The notes under the pieces are model-generated. The model did no database searches. It was given only the letters and a program-made list of their open reading frames with translations, and was not told where the DNA came from. From Candidatus Saccharimonadota bacterium (GTDB lineage: Bacteria > Patescibacteriota > Saccharimonadia > Saccharimonadales > Saccharimonadaceae), in the NCBI GenBank assembly GCA_020428265.1, contig JAGQND010000052.1, forward strand, positions 1 through 5,289: a stretch of 5,289 nt of DNA, read 5' to 3'. The number at the start of each line of letters is the position of its first letter. The stretch's first letter is position 1. This document shows positions 5,089 through 5,289 of the stretch, piece after piece. Position numbers and translations under genes: made by a program.

Positions 5089-5289
5089 TAATGGATAAAG
5101 CGCATTTTCGGCGCTTTTTTCGTTATTTTGACCCCCGTTATTTTCACTATTTGTAAAAGTTCTATCATTTGATTTTCGTGTTCCTAATAATTCGCGTGTT
5201 TTCGAACTGTATTTAGCGATCAGTTCGGCTCGATCCTTCAAGCTAACAGATACGGCATCATTCTTAAACACGATATTTTCGAACAGTTC
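5074..5289 (-). CDS. 3' end of an unidentified ORF, cut by the window edge
   Basis: The frame is open to the right edge (ELFENIVFKNDAVSVSLKDR and onwards), so the upstream part of the gene is missing; 71 residues are visible. I do not recognise it with certainty. The first ~25 residues, a strand-rich LFENIVFKND..VSVSLK stretch, look somewhat like the C-terminal end of serine recombinases, but this is a weak impression. No tyrosine-recombinase HxxR...Y pattern is present. The last ~35 residues are low in hydrophobics and rich in N, S and K. The final part is translated from the tRNA terminator and, as WQGH, from the complement of the tRNA 3' end. The TAG stop lies in the tRNA T stem, giving a 15-nt antisense overlap with tRNA-Trp. 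The tail may therefore be accidental readthrough of a frame fused at an insertion point, or the whole ORF may be spurious. Confidence 0.4.
   Translation of the reverse strand, partial: ELFENIVFKNDAVSVSLKDRAELIAKYSSKTRELLGTRKSNDRTFTNSENNGGQNNEKSAENALYPLWQGH
5097..5120 (+). terminator. Intrinsic terminator of tRNA-Trp
   Basis: AAAGCGC (5097-5103) pairs with GCGCTTT (5111-5117) around a 7-nt loop, and T5115-5120 gives the U tract. It begins 8 nt after the CCA end. The other strand lacks a good T tract, so it should act only on the tRNA transcript. Confidence 0.8.

Noticed and set aside
5204..5289. GAACTGT (5204-5210) and ACAGTTC (5283-5289) as a possible inverted repeat or recombination site
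   Set aside because: There are only 7 matching bases, 72 bp apart and inside an open reading frame. The second copy is cut by the window edge. A match of this size is expected by chance.
1..5289. Apparent abundance of the tetranucleotide CTAG
   Set aside because: I counted about 30 by eye against a rough expectation of about 20 for this base composition. This shows no avoidance, but it is too mild to be a finding.

Overview
The window reads like ordinary chromosome from a small-genome bacterium, most likely of the Candidate Phyla Radiation. The Saccharibacteria (TM7) are my best guess. The reasons are a cysteine-free, C-terminally extended ribosomal protein bL33, a compact glucan operon (GT4/5 glycosyltransferase, GH57, GH15) and very tight gene spacing. 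The lineage is an inference from protein style, not from a phylogenetic marker. The standard code fits: tryptophan is TGG, served by a tRNA-Trp(CCA), and TGA is a stop, so UGA recoding as glycine is not indicated.

Layout. Positions 1-50 hold the intrinsic terminator of a gene lying off the left edge. The bL33 gene (rpmG, 152-358, +) follows with its own extended -10 promoter. A bidirectional hairpin terminator (357-385) separates it from a three-gene operon on the minus strand, read right to left: a GT-B glycosyltransferase of glycogen-synthase type (4846-3626), a GH57 alpha-amylase-like enzyme (3629-2394) and a GH15 glucoamylase-like enzyme (2374-377). The first two genes overlap by ATGA and the last two are 19 nt apart, so this is almost certainly one transcript. 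It starts at a good sigma-70-type promoter at 4913-4941. To the right, on the plus strand, lies tRNA-Trp (5014-5088) with its own promoter and terminator. The right edge (5289-5074, minus) carries the 3' end of an open reading frame that runs through the tRNA terminator and into the tRNA 3' end.

How the genes work together. One enzyme probably builds an alpha-1,4-glucan (GT) and two take it apart: GH57 inside the chain, GH15 from the non-reducing end to release glucose. None has a signal peptide or membrane segment, so they should act on a cytoplasmic glycogen-like store. From memory, a similar set (glycogen synthase, GH15, GH57) is clustered in Methanocaldococcus jannaschii (MJ1606-MJ1611 region).

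Unexplained pieces worth a look are a hairpin and an 8-codon leader reading frame just before the glycosyltransferase start, and the edge ORF that ends inside tRNA-Trp. I see no CRISPR array, insertion sequence or clearly new multi-gene system here.
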